A DNA stretch of 64,000 nt from Pisolithus tinctorius (taxonomy: Eukaryota > Basidiomycota > Agaricomycetes > Boletales > Pisolithaceae), in contig JANFAH010000036.1 of assembly GCA_024663395.1 (NCBI GenBank), positions 62,001 to 126,000 of the forward strand, written 5' to 3'. This document shows, one piece after another, positions 43,769 to 54,804 of this stretch. Each line of letters opens with the position of its first letter. The first letter of the stretch is position 1. The notes below the pieces were generated by a model. That model was given only the letters and a program-made list of their open reading frames with translations. It was not told the origin of the DNA and made no database searches. The position numbers and the translations under genes were made by a program.

Positions 43769-45343
43769 CAGTGGCTCACAAAATTGTCCCAATGTTTGCA
43801 TTTTTGCATTAATCATAGTGTAGTGAGTGGACTATCATTATTGAGTCCAAGGTGTTGGTGGATGGATCAAAGCAGCTGGTCATGGCTATCTGATGAGCCA
43901 TATTACATAATATTTGGATAGAAACTGATGACAGAATACCCAAATGAAAATGAGAGCTCATTGGGACAATTATGTAACTTTGTGATATGCTGGGGATGTA
44001 GTCCTTGGGAACACATATAAAACATGGTGAGAAACTCACCAATGCTTACATAATGTATCACATGGCCTACTGAATAATTTGTCAACAGACAAACAATGCC
44101 AAACAGTGATTTTGCACCACTAAGCCTCATTGTTGTAACACAAGTCAAGAAATCACCAATTCTGGCTCATCAGGGACATTCTCTCAGGGCAACCTCAGCA
44201 AATTCTGGTGTACACTATAGTATAATCAATAGGATATGCTATCAGCACCATTGGTCAATTCAGAAACCTGCTGGCAGTCATCTCCTGCACTGTTTCCCCA
44301 CCAATGCCACATGTGTCCTGGAACTAATCAGTACTGTGAGAGCTGAGAATGATGTGGAGGTCCAATCTGGCATTCATCCTATCATAAACAAACCAATCAC
44401 CCACTAACTACTACATCACTGCTGAAGAAAAGCCTGCCTGAAGGCTCAGGTGAAGCACAACCCTCCTGGGCACTCCCAGTATCATGGGAGGGTTGGCCAG
44501 AATGTACTCTGAGCTGAACTGGGGATCACTGGGAAGGAGTTATTTGGTCATATAAGACTAAAGGAAATATCCAGTGCCAGATAGAAGGCCAGGAATGTGC
44601 AACCTGGTAGCTCAGTAGCATATCCCTCCCCATGGTACCTGGAGTAAGAGAGGGTTTAGCTTCACCCTGACCTCCATACCAGTTTCCCCTTCACAGAAAT
44701 GCACTAGTTAATGGGTGATTGGTTTGTTTATGATAGGATGAATGCCAGATTGGACCTCCACATCATTCTCAGCTCTCACAGTACTGATTAGTTCCAGGAC
44801 ACATGTGGCATTGGTGGGAAACAGTGCAGGAGATGACTGCCAGCAGGTTTCTGAATTGACCAATGGTGCTGATAGCATATCCTATTGATTATACTATAGT
44901 GTACACCAGAATTTGCTGAGGTTGCCCTGAGAGAATGTCCCTGATGAGCCAGAATGGTGATTTCTTGACTTGTGTTACAACAATGAGGCTTAGTGGTGCA
45001 AAATCACTGTTTTGCATTGTTTGTCTGTTGACAAATTATTCAGTAGGCCATGTGATACATTATGTAAGCATTGGTGAGTTTCTCACCATGTTTTATATGT
45101 GTTCCCAAGGACTACATCCCCAGCATATCACAAAGTTTACATAATTGTCCCAATGAGCTCTCATTTTCATTTGGTATTCTGTCATCAGTTTCTATCCAAT
45201 ATTATGTAATATGGCTCATCAGATAGCCATGACCAGCTGCTTTGATCCATCCACCAACACCTTGGACTCAATAATGATAGTCCACTCACTACACTATGAT
45301 TAATGCAAAAAATGCAAACATTGGGACAATTTGTGAGCCACTG
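43769..45343. mobile_element. FB2: foldback element with 641-bp arms, Tc1-type ends
   Basis: Ends CAGTGGCTCACAAAATTG and inverse, flanked by TA (43767-43768 and 45344-45345). Arms 43769-44409 and 44703-45343 pair along their length with few mismatches; the loop is 293 bp. The arms carry no transposase I can recognise. The ends match those of Tc1 and FB1, so it could be mobilised by the same transposase family (inference). Confidence 0.88.
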
Positions 45344-45345
45344 TA

Positions 45346-46220
45346 GATCTGAGGGTTAGGGAGTAACCCTCTGTGCTGGTGCAGGCAGTGAAGTGAGCAG
45401 AAGCAAGGCAAGCTCCCACTTTACTTATTCATACATGGATGAAACTCTATGTGGCACTTTGTTACTCAGCTTACATAGAAAACCAACAGTGTGGTTGCTA
45501 TCTATGGTACTGACATCACATTCACACTCATATCTTTTGTTTTAAATCAATGCTTGACTTAACATCTATGAAGATCTGTTGGCTTGTCATGTCCCTACCA
45601 TAGCTATGTAAATCTAATTTTTTGGAGGGAGTTATCCTTGAAGATCTACCAGATCTAACCAATCATTGGCTAGATTTGCTTAAATTGACATGACTCAAGT
45701 GAATCTTGTTCCTCACAGTACAGTTTTTCTTTACAAAAAAAAAAATAGGGACTGGTCATGAAACATATGGGAATCCTTCTCTGGTTGTTAAATGGGCAAA
45801 AAATTGATTGTGTTGTGGTAGAATCATGATTTTGCACCTCTTGTCATTTTTGCAACTCTGGGTAAGTGATAGTACTTCCCACAGCACCAATCATCAACTC
45901 AAAGATCAGTAACATCACTGCCACCCTCAAACTGTCACCCAGTGTGTGATCACTTTGCCATGATGAAAGGGGGGATGATGTCATAGTACCCTCAGCTGAT
46001 GCAGGCTGACATACAGCAACCTGGGGCCCAGAAGAGGATATAAGATGTGTGGGGCCTATGCTCCTCCATACCCATCCTAATGCAACCCTTCTACACACAC
46101 TACTGAGAGTCACTAATTGTAAATGAACCATGATGGCTTGCATTCAGTCAGGTGGGATCTTATGCCCTCATCAATGTCAAAGCACAAAATGTTGTCTGGA
46201 TTTGTCTGGAGGGATAATTA
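45346..46220. other. No gene seen; AT-rich, CpG-poor repeat-like DNA
   Basis: 875 bp without a supportable gene. A GATATAAGATG box at about 46038 and a following CACACAC stretch look like the core of a degraded LTR, but I cannot define its ends. Confidence 0.4.
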
Positions 46221-46389
46221 TGTTGGAGCACAGTATGCCATCCAGTCTACACCAAGTTGATTAGGTAATATGTTAGGTACTTAGTTTACACTTCATCTTA
46301 CATTACACCTCAGACTTTGTCATTTCAAGTCTGAGTTCTGTGTCTAGGCTAACTTGAGTAGCCTTTCTGCTCTCACCCTACCCACAAAA
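46221..46389 (+). repeat. 5' LTR of C3
   Basis: 169 bp. It is about 103 bp shorter than the 3' LTR through a deletion between the two copies of TCATTTCAAGTCTGAG. Hairpin arm CCTCAGACTT at 46308-46317. Confidence 0.85.
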
Positions 46390-46543
46390 GGTTATGAGCC
46401 CCAAGCTCAAAGCACTCTAGTTATACAGCTTTTTGACCTACAAACTCTACTTACAAGTCTCAAGCATCTTCCAGAATGAGTAACTCTACCAATCCACCAT
46501 CCTCCACCTTGACACTAGGTCCCTTGCAGCCAAACCCTTCCTC

Positions 46544-47620
46544 ATGAACAATCCTCCTCAGCCTCAACAAAGTCTAAAACCACCTCCAGTTGACTCTATG
46601 ACATCCCCATCACTAGAAATGATGGCTCTAACTTCCACACCTGGAAGTATAGAGTTGGGATGGTACTCAACATTCATGGGCCTCAAGGAAGTTGTTGACA
46701 GAAAAGCTACAACTGCTCCTGACCCAAAAAATGACCCTGGATGGTCATGCAGACTGGGAGGAAAAGGACCAAGAAGCATGCACCCAGATTACACTCACAC
46801 TGAAGGATGAGCCTCTCAGTGGAGTACTCTATGCCTCAATGGCACATGAGATCTGGAAGTGACTTCACAAGCAGTATGAAGGACATGGAAAGCAGACAAT
46901 CACCTTTCTAATTGGCAAGCTCTTCTGAGGAACTCTAACAGATGATGCTCCTATGCAAAATCAGCTCATCTCTATGCAGCAGAAAGCACAAGTGATTAAG
47001 TCACTTGGCCAACCACTCAACAAGTCTCTAGTAACCATAGCAATGGTCATTTCCCTGCCACCCTCCTATTCAACCCTGTGAACAATCCTCATGTCATCTG
47101 ACAGTAAACTATCTGTTGAAAACAGTTATATCACAGGTCTTAGTCAAGGAGAAGTCATGTCAGGCTTCCACAGCCCACAGCACACTCATGGCCAATACAG
47201 CTTCTCATCAAAAGGAAAGGCAAAGAATGACAAGAAAAAGAATGGGAAATGTGCTTACTGCAAGTATTGCAGGCACAATGAGTCTGAATGTTGAAAGAAA
47301 AAAGGCCAATGAAACTAAAAACAATGCAACTGAAGAGAAAGGCAAAAAGATGGAGGAACATACAGCCAACCTTGCACATTTTACCTCCAGCAATGACAAG
47401 CCTCTTTGCCTCTTTCTTGCACAGCAACAAGACAGTTTCTTGGGATTGCACTGGGTCCTTGACTCTGGTGCATCTGTGAACATCTGCTGTCAGAAAGAAT
47501 GGTTCTCATTCCTCAAACCTCTCTCACCTGCTCAAGCAATAGTAACTGCAAGCAGGAAACTTGGTCCTTGCTACCACAGTTGGGCAAATTGCTCTCAAAA
47601 TGGATCTTGGCACTGCTAAA
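46544..47620 (+). pseudogene. C3 gag and protease, broken
   Basis: The Pro/Ser-rich start (about 46544) is followed by Copia Gag blocks matching C1 (TLTLKDEPLSGVLY, GHGKQTITFLIGKLF, AMVISLPPSYSTL) across several frames. Next come a zinc knuckle remnant CAYCKYCRHNESEC (about 47250-47290, the usual Gly before His changed) and protease WVLDSGASVNICC (about 47453-47490). Stops are mostly TGA. Confidence 0.75.
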
Positions 47621-49466
47621 CCCTCTTGCATACTACTTCAAACAGTGTACTTTGTTCCCCAGATGCATGCAAACCTTCTTTCAATCACCTATCTATCCAG
47701 ACAATGAGTTCAAGTCATTTTCTCTCAAACAACTGCTCCCTGGTCACAGATGGCCAAGCTATTGGATATGGTCAACTACAAGGTTTGCTCTACCTTCTCA
47801 CAGCAGAAACATACCTACTTCAAGAACACACACTCATCCACCAAACTTCTTCACCACTATGCAACACTCCACACAGTGCAGCCACTGGTGCAGTGCTTGG
47901 GCACAGTTCTGGACACCCTAGCAGGTTCCCACACACTTGTCCTTTGCCTGCACAAGTGCCAAATCCTGGAAACTGTGTCAGCACAGGCTTGCAAGTAAAT
48001 ATGGACTTCACCAGACTCACTACAAGCAGTCTACATGGCATGTGAACACCCTCTGTTCCAGACAGTCCACACCACAGTGCAGTTCCTTTGAACACATGTG
48101 CTATGAGTCCCTACTGCCCTATTCAATCCATCTAAATCAAAATTCAAGCTCATATGCACCCCATTCCATCTGCAAGTGACATATGACTGACCTGCACATG
48201 GGTATACCTATTGGCTGCATGAGAAGTGCTGCACACACCACAAATTGCTCTTCATCACTCCCACTCCCTCTTTGTGCCACACACAAAGTCCTGACCAACA
48301 CAGAAACATCAGTACAACATACCTGCTCACCATACTGCAGCAAATGGGCTCATGTACCTGATACTCATAGCTGTGGCTCACATAGGACTTTGCCTGCATG
48401 CACACACCTGGGATTAATAAAAAAACTGTGTGGTTTCATCAAGCCCACACTTACTACCTGAGAACTGGGGTACAGCATCCTTCCAAGGTGTAAATATGAC
48501 TCCAAACAGGTTGGGGACACTTGCTTCTCCTGTGATGTGCCTAGTCAAGCTCAACAAACCAGAATCAAGTCAGAAAACATACCTGGATGCTCACTGAACA
48601 CAAGTGCTGGAAGTATGACCCCAAGGCCTGAAGATGGAGGCACTGATCTCACAGATCAGCTGCTGTTTCTTGAAGCAGCCATCAGAGAAGGTCCTAGGGT
48701 GTGCAATGAGACACTGTGGGTCCCAGATCATGCACTGTCACTGAAAAATGATCAGGATCAGTGTGCACTCAAGAACAACCCACTTACCTTCAAAACAGCT
48801 CCTACAGTGCTCCAAACAGCCCTCAAGCACTCTCTAGGCCCCCTAGATCGAGACTTGAGGTACAACAGTCACTTACAACCCAAAGCATCTTCACATTCAG
48901 CACCTGAGACTCAGAAGAGCTCAAACAGCTTGGTTTCACACCTAAATGGCCAGATCTTGATGATTTGTGCCATATTCTTGAAGCAGAGGGTGGCAGAGTG
49001 AACCTACTGGTGGGGGTTAGTAGTGGTTTGGTCAAGAGAGGTGGCACAGGTGAAACAAGAGGTGTGGAAGGCACAGAACTGGCTCTGCAGTGTGGCACAG
49101 GTGCAGCTGGTTGCCCAGTTCTGTCACACACCTGTGATACCATCACAACTCACCACAATGCATCAACACATCTTGACCACTGTAAACCCCTTGACAACAC
49201 AAGCCACATGCCATATGACAGGCTGTGCACAGTATTCCACATGAAGAACTGCACCATGCACAGGCCATGTCAGCCACACACACACCCACTGATCACCATA
49301 GATGAAATTCAAGTTCTCACTCATCCAAACACTTCACCTGCTGTCCAATACAATGCTACCATGTTTCTACACCTGTGCTGCTACAGTACAGGTCCTCAGA
49401 GGTATGCACTTGATGTGCAAGTGTCTAGCTGCATTTTTCCTTACTACTCATCTCATTGAGGGGGCA
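47621..49466 (+). pseudogene. C3 interior after protease: pre-integrase remnant, then unrecognised sequence
   Basis: About 47630-47710 reads VYFVPQMHANLLSITYLS and 47750-47830 reads GLLYLLTAETYLL, typical of the Copia segment before integrase. Beyond 48000 I recognise no integrase or RT motif. The one long open frame (48965-49459, 164 codons, His/Thr-rich) matches nothing I know and may be chance in CpG-free DNA. Confidence 0.5.
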
Positions 49467-49738
49467 TGTTGGAGCACAGTATGCCATCCAGTCTACATTG
49501 AGCTGATTAGGTAATATGTTAGGTACTTAGTTTACACTTCATCTTACCTTACACCTCAGACTTTGTCATTTCAAGTCTGAGGTATGGTGCTATTTCACTA
49601 CTACAGTACACCTTTTTACTCACTACCTACACAGTTCTGTGTCTAGGTTAGTAGATAATAAAGACTTCATCATTTCAAGTCTGAGTTCTGTGTCTAGGCT
49701 AACTTGAGTAGCCTTCTGCTCTCACCCTACCCACAAAA
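49467..49738 (+). repeat. 3' LTR of C3
   Basis: 272 bp, TGTTGGAG...CACAAAA, with the perfect hairpin CCTCAGACTT (49554-49563), 9-nt loop, AAGTCTGAGG (49573-49582). A second partial hairpin follows near 49660-49685. Confidence 0.88.
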
Positions 49739-49743
49739 AATTA

Positions 49744-50340
49744 TTCCAGTATGTCTTAACTTCATCCCTACAGTCTTCCACCAGTTGATGTGGATATGTT
49801 TCAGTTATCAGGTACAGATACCACAGCAGTCCCAACCCAAGCAATAAGCCCTATTGCAATGCATGCTCTAATCCATCTGAGCTGTAATCACTGGTCTGAG
49901 ATGTTGATAACCACAATGGCATTGTATTGTGTGACCTTGCCAATACTCACTACAGTGGATATTCGAACACCAATACAACAGCAATTATTTAATCTAATCT
50001 ATTGGTTCCAGTCTCTATCTCAACATCGAAGGCGAGCCAAGGGACGGCGCCAGAGTGGTGGCAAAACCAACCCCATTTGAGTGGCACATTGAGGATGAAC
50101 CGTCCTTCCAACAGGCAATTAGGTAGGCATCATGTGACATTCACAATGGCCAACAACAATCAGTTGTGTATTGATGACCATGGTTCTTGGCATGCTAGGT
50201 TATTTGTCCCTGGGACCAATCAGAACGTCAACCTTTCGGACCATGGGAATGCTACGCCTGGTACCCCTGTGACTTTGTGGGGAAAGTGGAATGGCAACAA
50301 CCAGCTTTGGCACATTGAAAGTATTGGCGGGGTTCATTGA
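49744..50340 (+). pseudogene. Ricin-B-like lectin 3' fragment at the element/host boundary
   Basis: The last ~75 codons (about 50110-50340) read NNNQLCIDDHGSWHARLFVP and GTPVTLWGKWNGNNQLWHIE, fitting the Gln-x-Trp motif and strand pattern of a beta-trefoil (ricin-B type) carbohydrate-binding repeat, then a TGA. Upstream to 49744 I see no convincing start or exon, so this is probably the 3' end of a gene whose 5' part was lost where the transposon cluster begins. Agaricomycetes have many such single-domain lectins. The upstream 260 bp hold nothing I can name. Confidence 0.5.
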
Positions 50341-52341
50341 GAAAAAGTGGTCAGATTGCAGCAGTATGGCCAAAGGTGATATACTTACTGTGTTGAGGTG
50401 ACGCTGTGAAAGAGTGTATGATATGTACATAGATTGCGAGAGAGGCTAGCTCTGTCTCGTCGGAACCCCACCATATCAGATGGAAGACAGTTAACATTGT
50501 CCACGACCAATTGCCATCTTTCTTTGGTAAGTCAATATGGTACGCACAGTAGCGTTCCGTGAGACACCATGGGAAGGTGACGAAGAAGATATTGTAGACC
50601 TCACCAAGATTTTACGCAAACGCATATTGTCCCTCGTCCTGCATGTCAGCACAACCTAACGGGCTATGTATCACAGACGTAGGTTGCGTCCCGCCATCGC
50701 GTAGTGCTATCGGCTGTGAGGATTACAACCGATCTTCAACCCCTTCTGCTGCGTTTGCTACGAACGCACGAATAATTGGACCCACAATGGGACTTGTCTT
50801 GTCGTATGTCTTATACTGATGCTTTATTTTGAGGCTCGTCACTCGGGCGGCGAGAAACATTCGTAACACGACGCTCACCACTCCCCATATGCTTGGGTGT
50901 TTTCCCGAAGGCTTGTCCGATGGTTACAGTTGTCCAGATGGTTGAGGCCCGACAATTTCGAACTCACTGCAATACTCGGTATTCCTCAAAGCGATAGAAT
51001 TGTCCCCCACTGCGCTTCTTCGTGACACTTTCACGAGCGGATGCGAGTATTGAGATAGATATTTCAAAAACTTGGCGAGTGTGGAGCCGGGACCCTGAGT
51101 GAAGATTGGTGCCATGCTGCCAGTCGCAAATCTGTTGGAGTTACATAATCGTTTATGTCGATTCTTCAGGATGGATCGCTGTCAGTTGCACATTGGAGGG
51201 TGCCTTGCGGACACGATCATTGCCACTGACCAAAAACTGAAAACTACCATTGCATACTAGCGCATCAACGACGCACTTAAAGCTCAAAAACCCAGCACGT
51301 GCACTTGCCGGTGCTTCAGTCCACGACCTGAGCGATCATGTGCGGTAGCAGATCGGCATGAAACTGAGGGGGAAGTTTGTGTATGGCACACCCTTATAGA
51401 CATAGAGTCTTCCTACTGCCAATTGCACCTGAGACATTTTTCCAAAAAAAAAAGAAGTTCAGAAGTCGCTCCAGAAGACGTTTTGGTTTACCGGACAAGA
51501 AGTAGAGGGCTCCAGAACAATCTCAACCCTTGCACGCTCGGACTGTGCTACGCCAAAATCCGGGCTCAATTGAGGGACCTGACTGTCACAGAGCACTTGA
51601 AACTCACTCACAGGATCCACTAGCGGGTACTTGGACAATGGTTTCTGTTCCTAGAAGAGTTACATGTTTGTAGCTACCTGCAGACGCTGCACTGCCGACC
51701 GTGCACAGGGTCCCTGTGTCGGCCGACCCCATTATTAACGTCTGGCCGACTGGTCCTCAGTGATGTGCGACGCCAAGAACAGTACATACGCACCAGCCTT
51801 CTAGAGTGAGGCGAAATTGCAATCATATTCAACGTATGAGTAACGCGGGGGTTGGCGCCTGTAGCGTGTTGATAAGTTACTAGCATGCATATCGATGAGA
51901 CCTGAGAAAAGACTTCGGGGAGCACCCCGGCGGCAGCAGCCGCGTTGCGTAATACGGCAACATCGGAGGGTTTACACGCAGCAACAACGGGAGTGCACGG
52001 GATCCCCAAGCGCCCCCGTAGTCTCCGGCCCGGCTGAACGTTGAATACAGACACATGTTCCTGACAAGGCCTCATGGACAAGTACTGTTGCTCTCACTCT
52101 CAGGGACTAGCTTGACCGTATGTGGATAGACGTGGACGGGCAGCCCTTCTATAATGGAACTAGGACCACACATACTTGCGCCCTTTTTGTGGACAGCCTC
52201 GTGCACCGAGGCTGGTTCAAACGTTCAATTCCGGTGGCGTGCCATGGCTATATGGGCCGTGTACGGTAACAGATGCCCCGATCTGTCCACCGACAACAAT
52301 CAGCCGAGTGTCTGATACCCATAATATTGATAGCGAGGTGA
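50341..52341. other. No supportable gene; host-type DNA
   Basis: About 2 kb with normal CpG content. Only short open frames are present, none with a recognisable domain or intron pattern. It may include the promoter and unresolved 5' exons of the gene at 52342. Confidence 0.4.
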
Positions 52342-53733
52342 ATGATGATGAAAACTACCCATTTTTGTTCCCCGCAGACAATAAACACGAGGAGGTGGCG
52401 TGGCCCATCCGAACCCGTCATCGCAGTGCCATTATTAAAAGGTACATACGTCCCCATCCTCCTCCCTGGCACCCTCCAAGCAAGTTTCCGCATCGTGTAT
52501 CCCTGTGGCATGTCGACGATATCACACAACGAGGTCCGACTTTCCAGGTCGATGCTTCTCCACCTTCTCGACGACCTCCAGAGCAGGACTCTTCTCGAAT
52601 TCCGCACTCAAATTCGTCTTTTCATTCACGGCGGTGCCGTGATGATCCTACACAGTTCCCTCTCTACTTCCAGCACACGTAGAACGACTAGAGATATAGA
52701 CTATATCCGACGTGCGTTCGGACATGAGTGGAGAAAACGTGGCGTACATGACGCAGAGGAGCGGTTGCAGGCTTGTATTAACGCCACAGCCCGTAAATTC
52801 GAGGTTGGGTACGCTTCTCAACTCCTTGCCCTCCGACATATGAAATGAACGAACACATCTGGCAGCACCGACTGGATGAATGCCGACCCGGACGTCGCTC
52901 TTCCTTTCGCTCGGGAGTGAGTCCTTCCCCTTCCTCCTCGTCCTCGACTCACCGTTCCGTAATCACCCCACAGTCCCAGAGGTCACATCTACGACCCCAT
53001 ATACCATGACTCCAAACAACAAAATAACATAGACATGAACACCGTATACGCAGCACCTGGCCTACGCCTCGTCAGCGTTACCATGTTCTGGGGTGTCGCT
53101 CTGAAACTAGTACGGTACAAGAAAGAAGACCCAAAGGATATCGTTGCAATGTTAAAACATGGTACCAAGTTAAATGGGGTACAGTGGACGCCAACACTGA
53201 TGGAAGAGTGGATCAAGACGCTCTGTTGGCCAATGGGTTATAGTCAATATCATCCACAGCAGTCGGAAGAACTCAGGACGCGCATACGCGATGCCGTACG
53301 ACTTGTTCAGATGTCTTCGGACGATCAGGAAGGGTATGCGAATGTTTTCAGGAGATACGCCGGACTGCGGCCGAGTGCGTCGATGCATTCTCTGCCTGAT
53401 GCGGCAGTATCGACGGTCCCGACGGGTTTTGCTTGTTCGGACAGCACCGCTTATCACAATCGCCCTCCTATACCCAAGCAGCATAACACTTCCATCGATC
53501 ACGGTCACTCTCTCACACATTCCCATCTACACCATTATACCCGGACCCGCCCACATACGCCTCCACATTTGGAAACAAACCCTCGTGCACATACACGCAC
53601 GCACGTAATTCCCGTCCCAACACACTCCCATTGCGATCAACCTCTCCATCCCCCCAACTTTCATGTAGCTGAACCGATGGCGGCGTATCATCTCCCGTTG
53701 CCTAGGCAACACAGTGCCACACGTGCCTTTTGA
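52342..53733 (+). CDS. Conserved hypothetical protein with nucleotidyltransferase-like motif
   Basis: Three exons are supported: 52342-52808, 52866-52916 and 52974-53733. The introns (52809-52865 and 52917-52973, both 57 nt, GT...AG) join one frame. Exon 1 carries LFIHGGAVMILH followed by TRRTTRDIDYI, the GG...R-x-T-x-D-I-D pattern of AbiEii/DUF6036-like nucleotidyltransferase folds. The 51-nt exon 2 supplies TDWMNADPDVALPFAR. Exon 3 has TVYAAPGLRLVSVTMFWGVA and RYKKEDPKDIVAMLKHG, then a His/Pro/Thr-rich, probably disordered tail. From memory the family is widespread, uncharacterised and basidiomycete-specific. The start is uncertain; upstream exons may exist. Enzymatic activity is an inference. 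Confidence 0.65.
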
Positions 53734-54804
53734 GCACTCCGCGTCGAGCGCCGGTGGTAAGTAGTGGCTCTCAGTCGCCAGGGCTGGGTCGTGGCTACCG
53801 AGATCATATCAGTCTGTCTCAGGGATCCGACGTTTAAAGGTGTACTTCCCGTCGGATGTGCCTCGTCCTACTGTGCATCACTGCCCAACCTACACCTGAT
53901 CCCGCTCGGCATACCCGCCGGCATCGTACAGACCAATTCGTCACTGACTCTCCCTATGTATCGCCACGACTGTTGCATTGGCTGAACCCGCTTGTTTTTC
54001 TCTTTGTAACTTGCTTTCTTTTTCTTTTTTGGTTATCCTGTCTAACTGCATCGTTCTCCATCCGTTCGCTTGCTATTGAAAGTTTCGGCTGAGGGATCAA
54101 TTGCTTTGTGCTAATTATGCTAGAGATACTTGTATGTCACACTACTCTTTATCTTATCTCTCATTTTTCGGCATCTGTAACTGCCATCTGTATGTGTAAT
54201 TTGGAAGGAATTTTACTACTCCCAATTAAACGGGACCCACTTTTTCGCACAGCACCAACCACGGTCTGGCGCGGGCATGGAAGACACCAAACTTGTAGTT
54301 AACGCTACTATACTTTCGAAGTCGGCCGCGGAGGTTATGACAACCAGAATCAAAACCGTATGGCAAAATCACAGCATCGCTCCAGCACACGTCCGAGGTG
54401 TGCCCTTGTACTACGGGACGTGCACGTATGTATAGTGGTTGATAAATGCAGTACATACCTTCGATGATGTACATTTATATTAATGTGTAGGTAAATGCAA
54501 CCATACTGATATGTGTGTAGCGTGGGAAGGGCGAGGTCGTTTAAACAACGCCCACATTCACTCACCGGCGACAAATCCACTTACAAGCTCCCTTCTACAT
54601 TTTGTTTTCCTGCTCTTCACGACCCACAGCACGACCATCCTCATTTCTCTCCGTGATCCAGCTAGACGCATCCCAAGAATATTCCCTTCTCGCTTGTTTT
54701 CAGTTGTCTGGTCAATCCCGAATACCCGATATCACTCATCGACCATATAATATCTCATACCACCCAACCAGCACTTGCTTGATACAGATTTACATTGCTT
54801 TCGA
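53734..54804. other. Intergenic region upstream of the xylulokinase gene
   Basis: About 1.07 kb. The first part is T-rich (about 53990-54180), consistent with a 3' untranslated region. No gene is supported. The sequence just before 54805 should contain the xylulokinase promoter. Confidence 0.5.

Larger units (their letters stand above)
46221..49738 (+). mobile_element. Copia C3: short, non-autonomous-looking element
   Basis: 3518 bp with duplication AATTA (46216-46220 and 49739-49743). LTRs begin TGTTGGAG and end CACAAAA. Primer site GGTTATGAGCCCC starts at 46390; a GAGGGGG purine run precedes the 3' LTR. The interior is about 3.1 kb against 4.6 kb in C1, and no reverse transcriptase or RNase H motif is recognisable. 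Fully CpG-depleted. Confidence 0.85.

Noticed and set aside
48965..49459. 164-codon frame in C3 as a functional gene
   Set aside because: CpG-free, TGA-poor by chance in this frame, no recognisable domain. Kept only as a note in C3.
51674..52081. 135-codon minus-strand frame near 52 kb as a gene
   Set aside because: No motif, no supporting intron pattern, and low-complexity Ala/Arg composition; likely chance.
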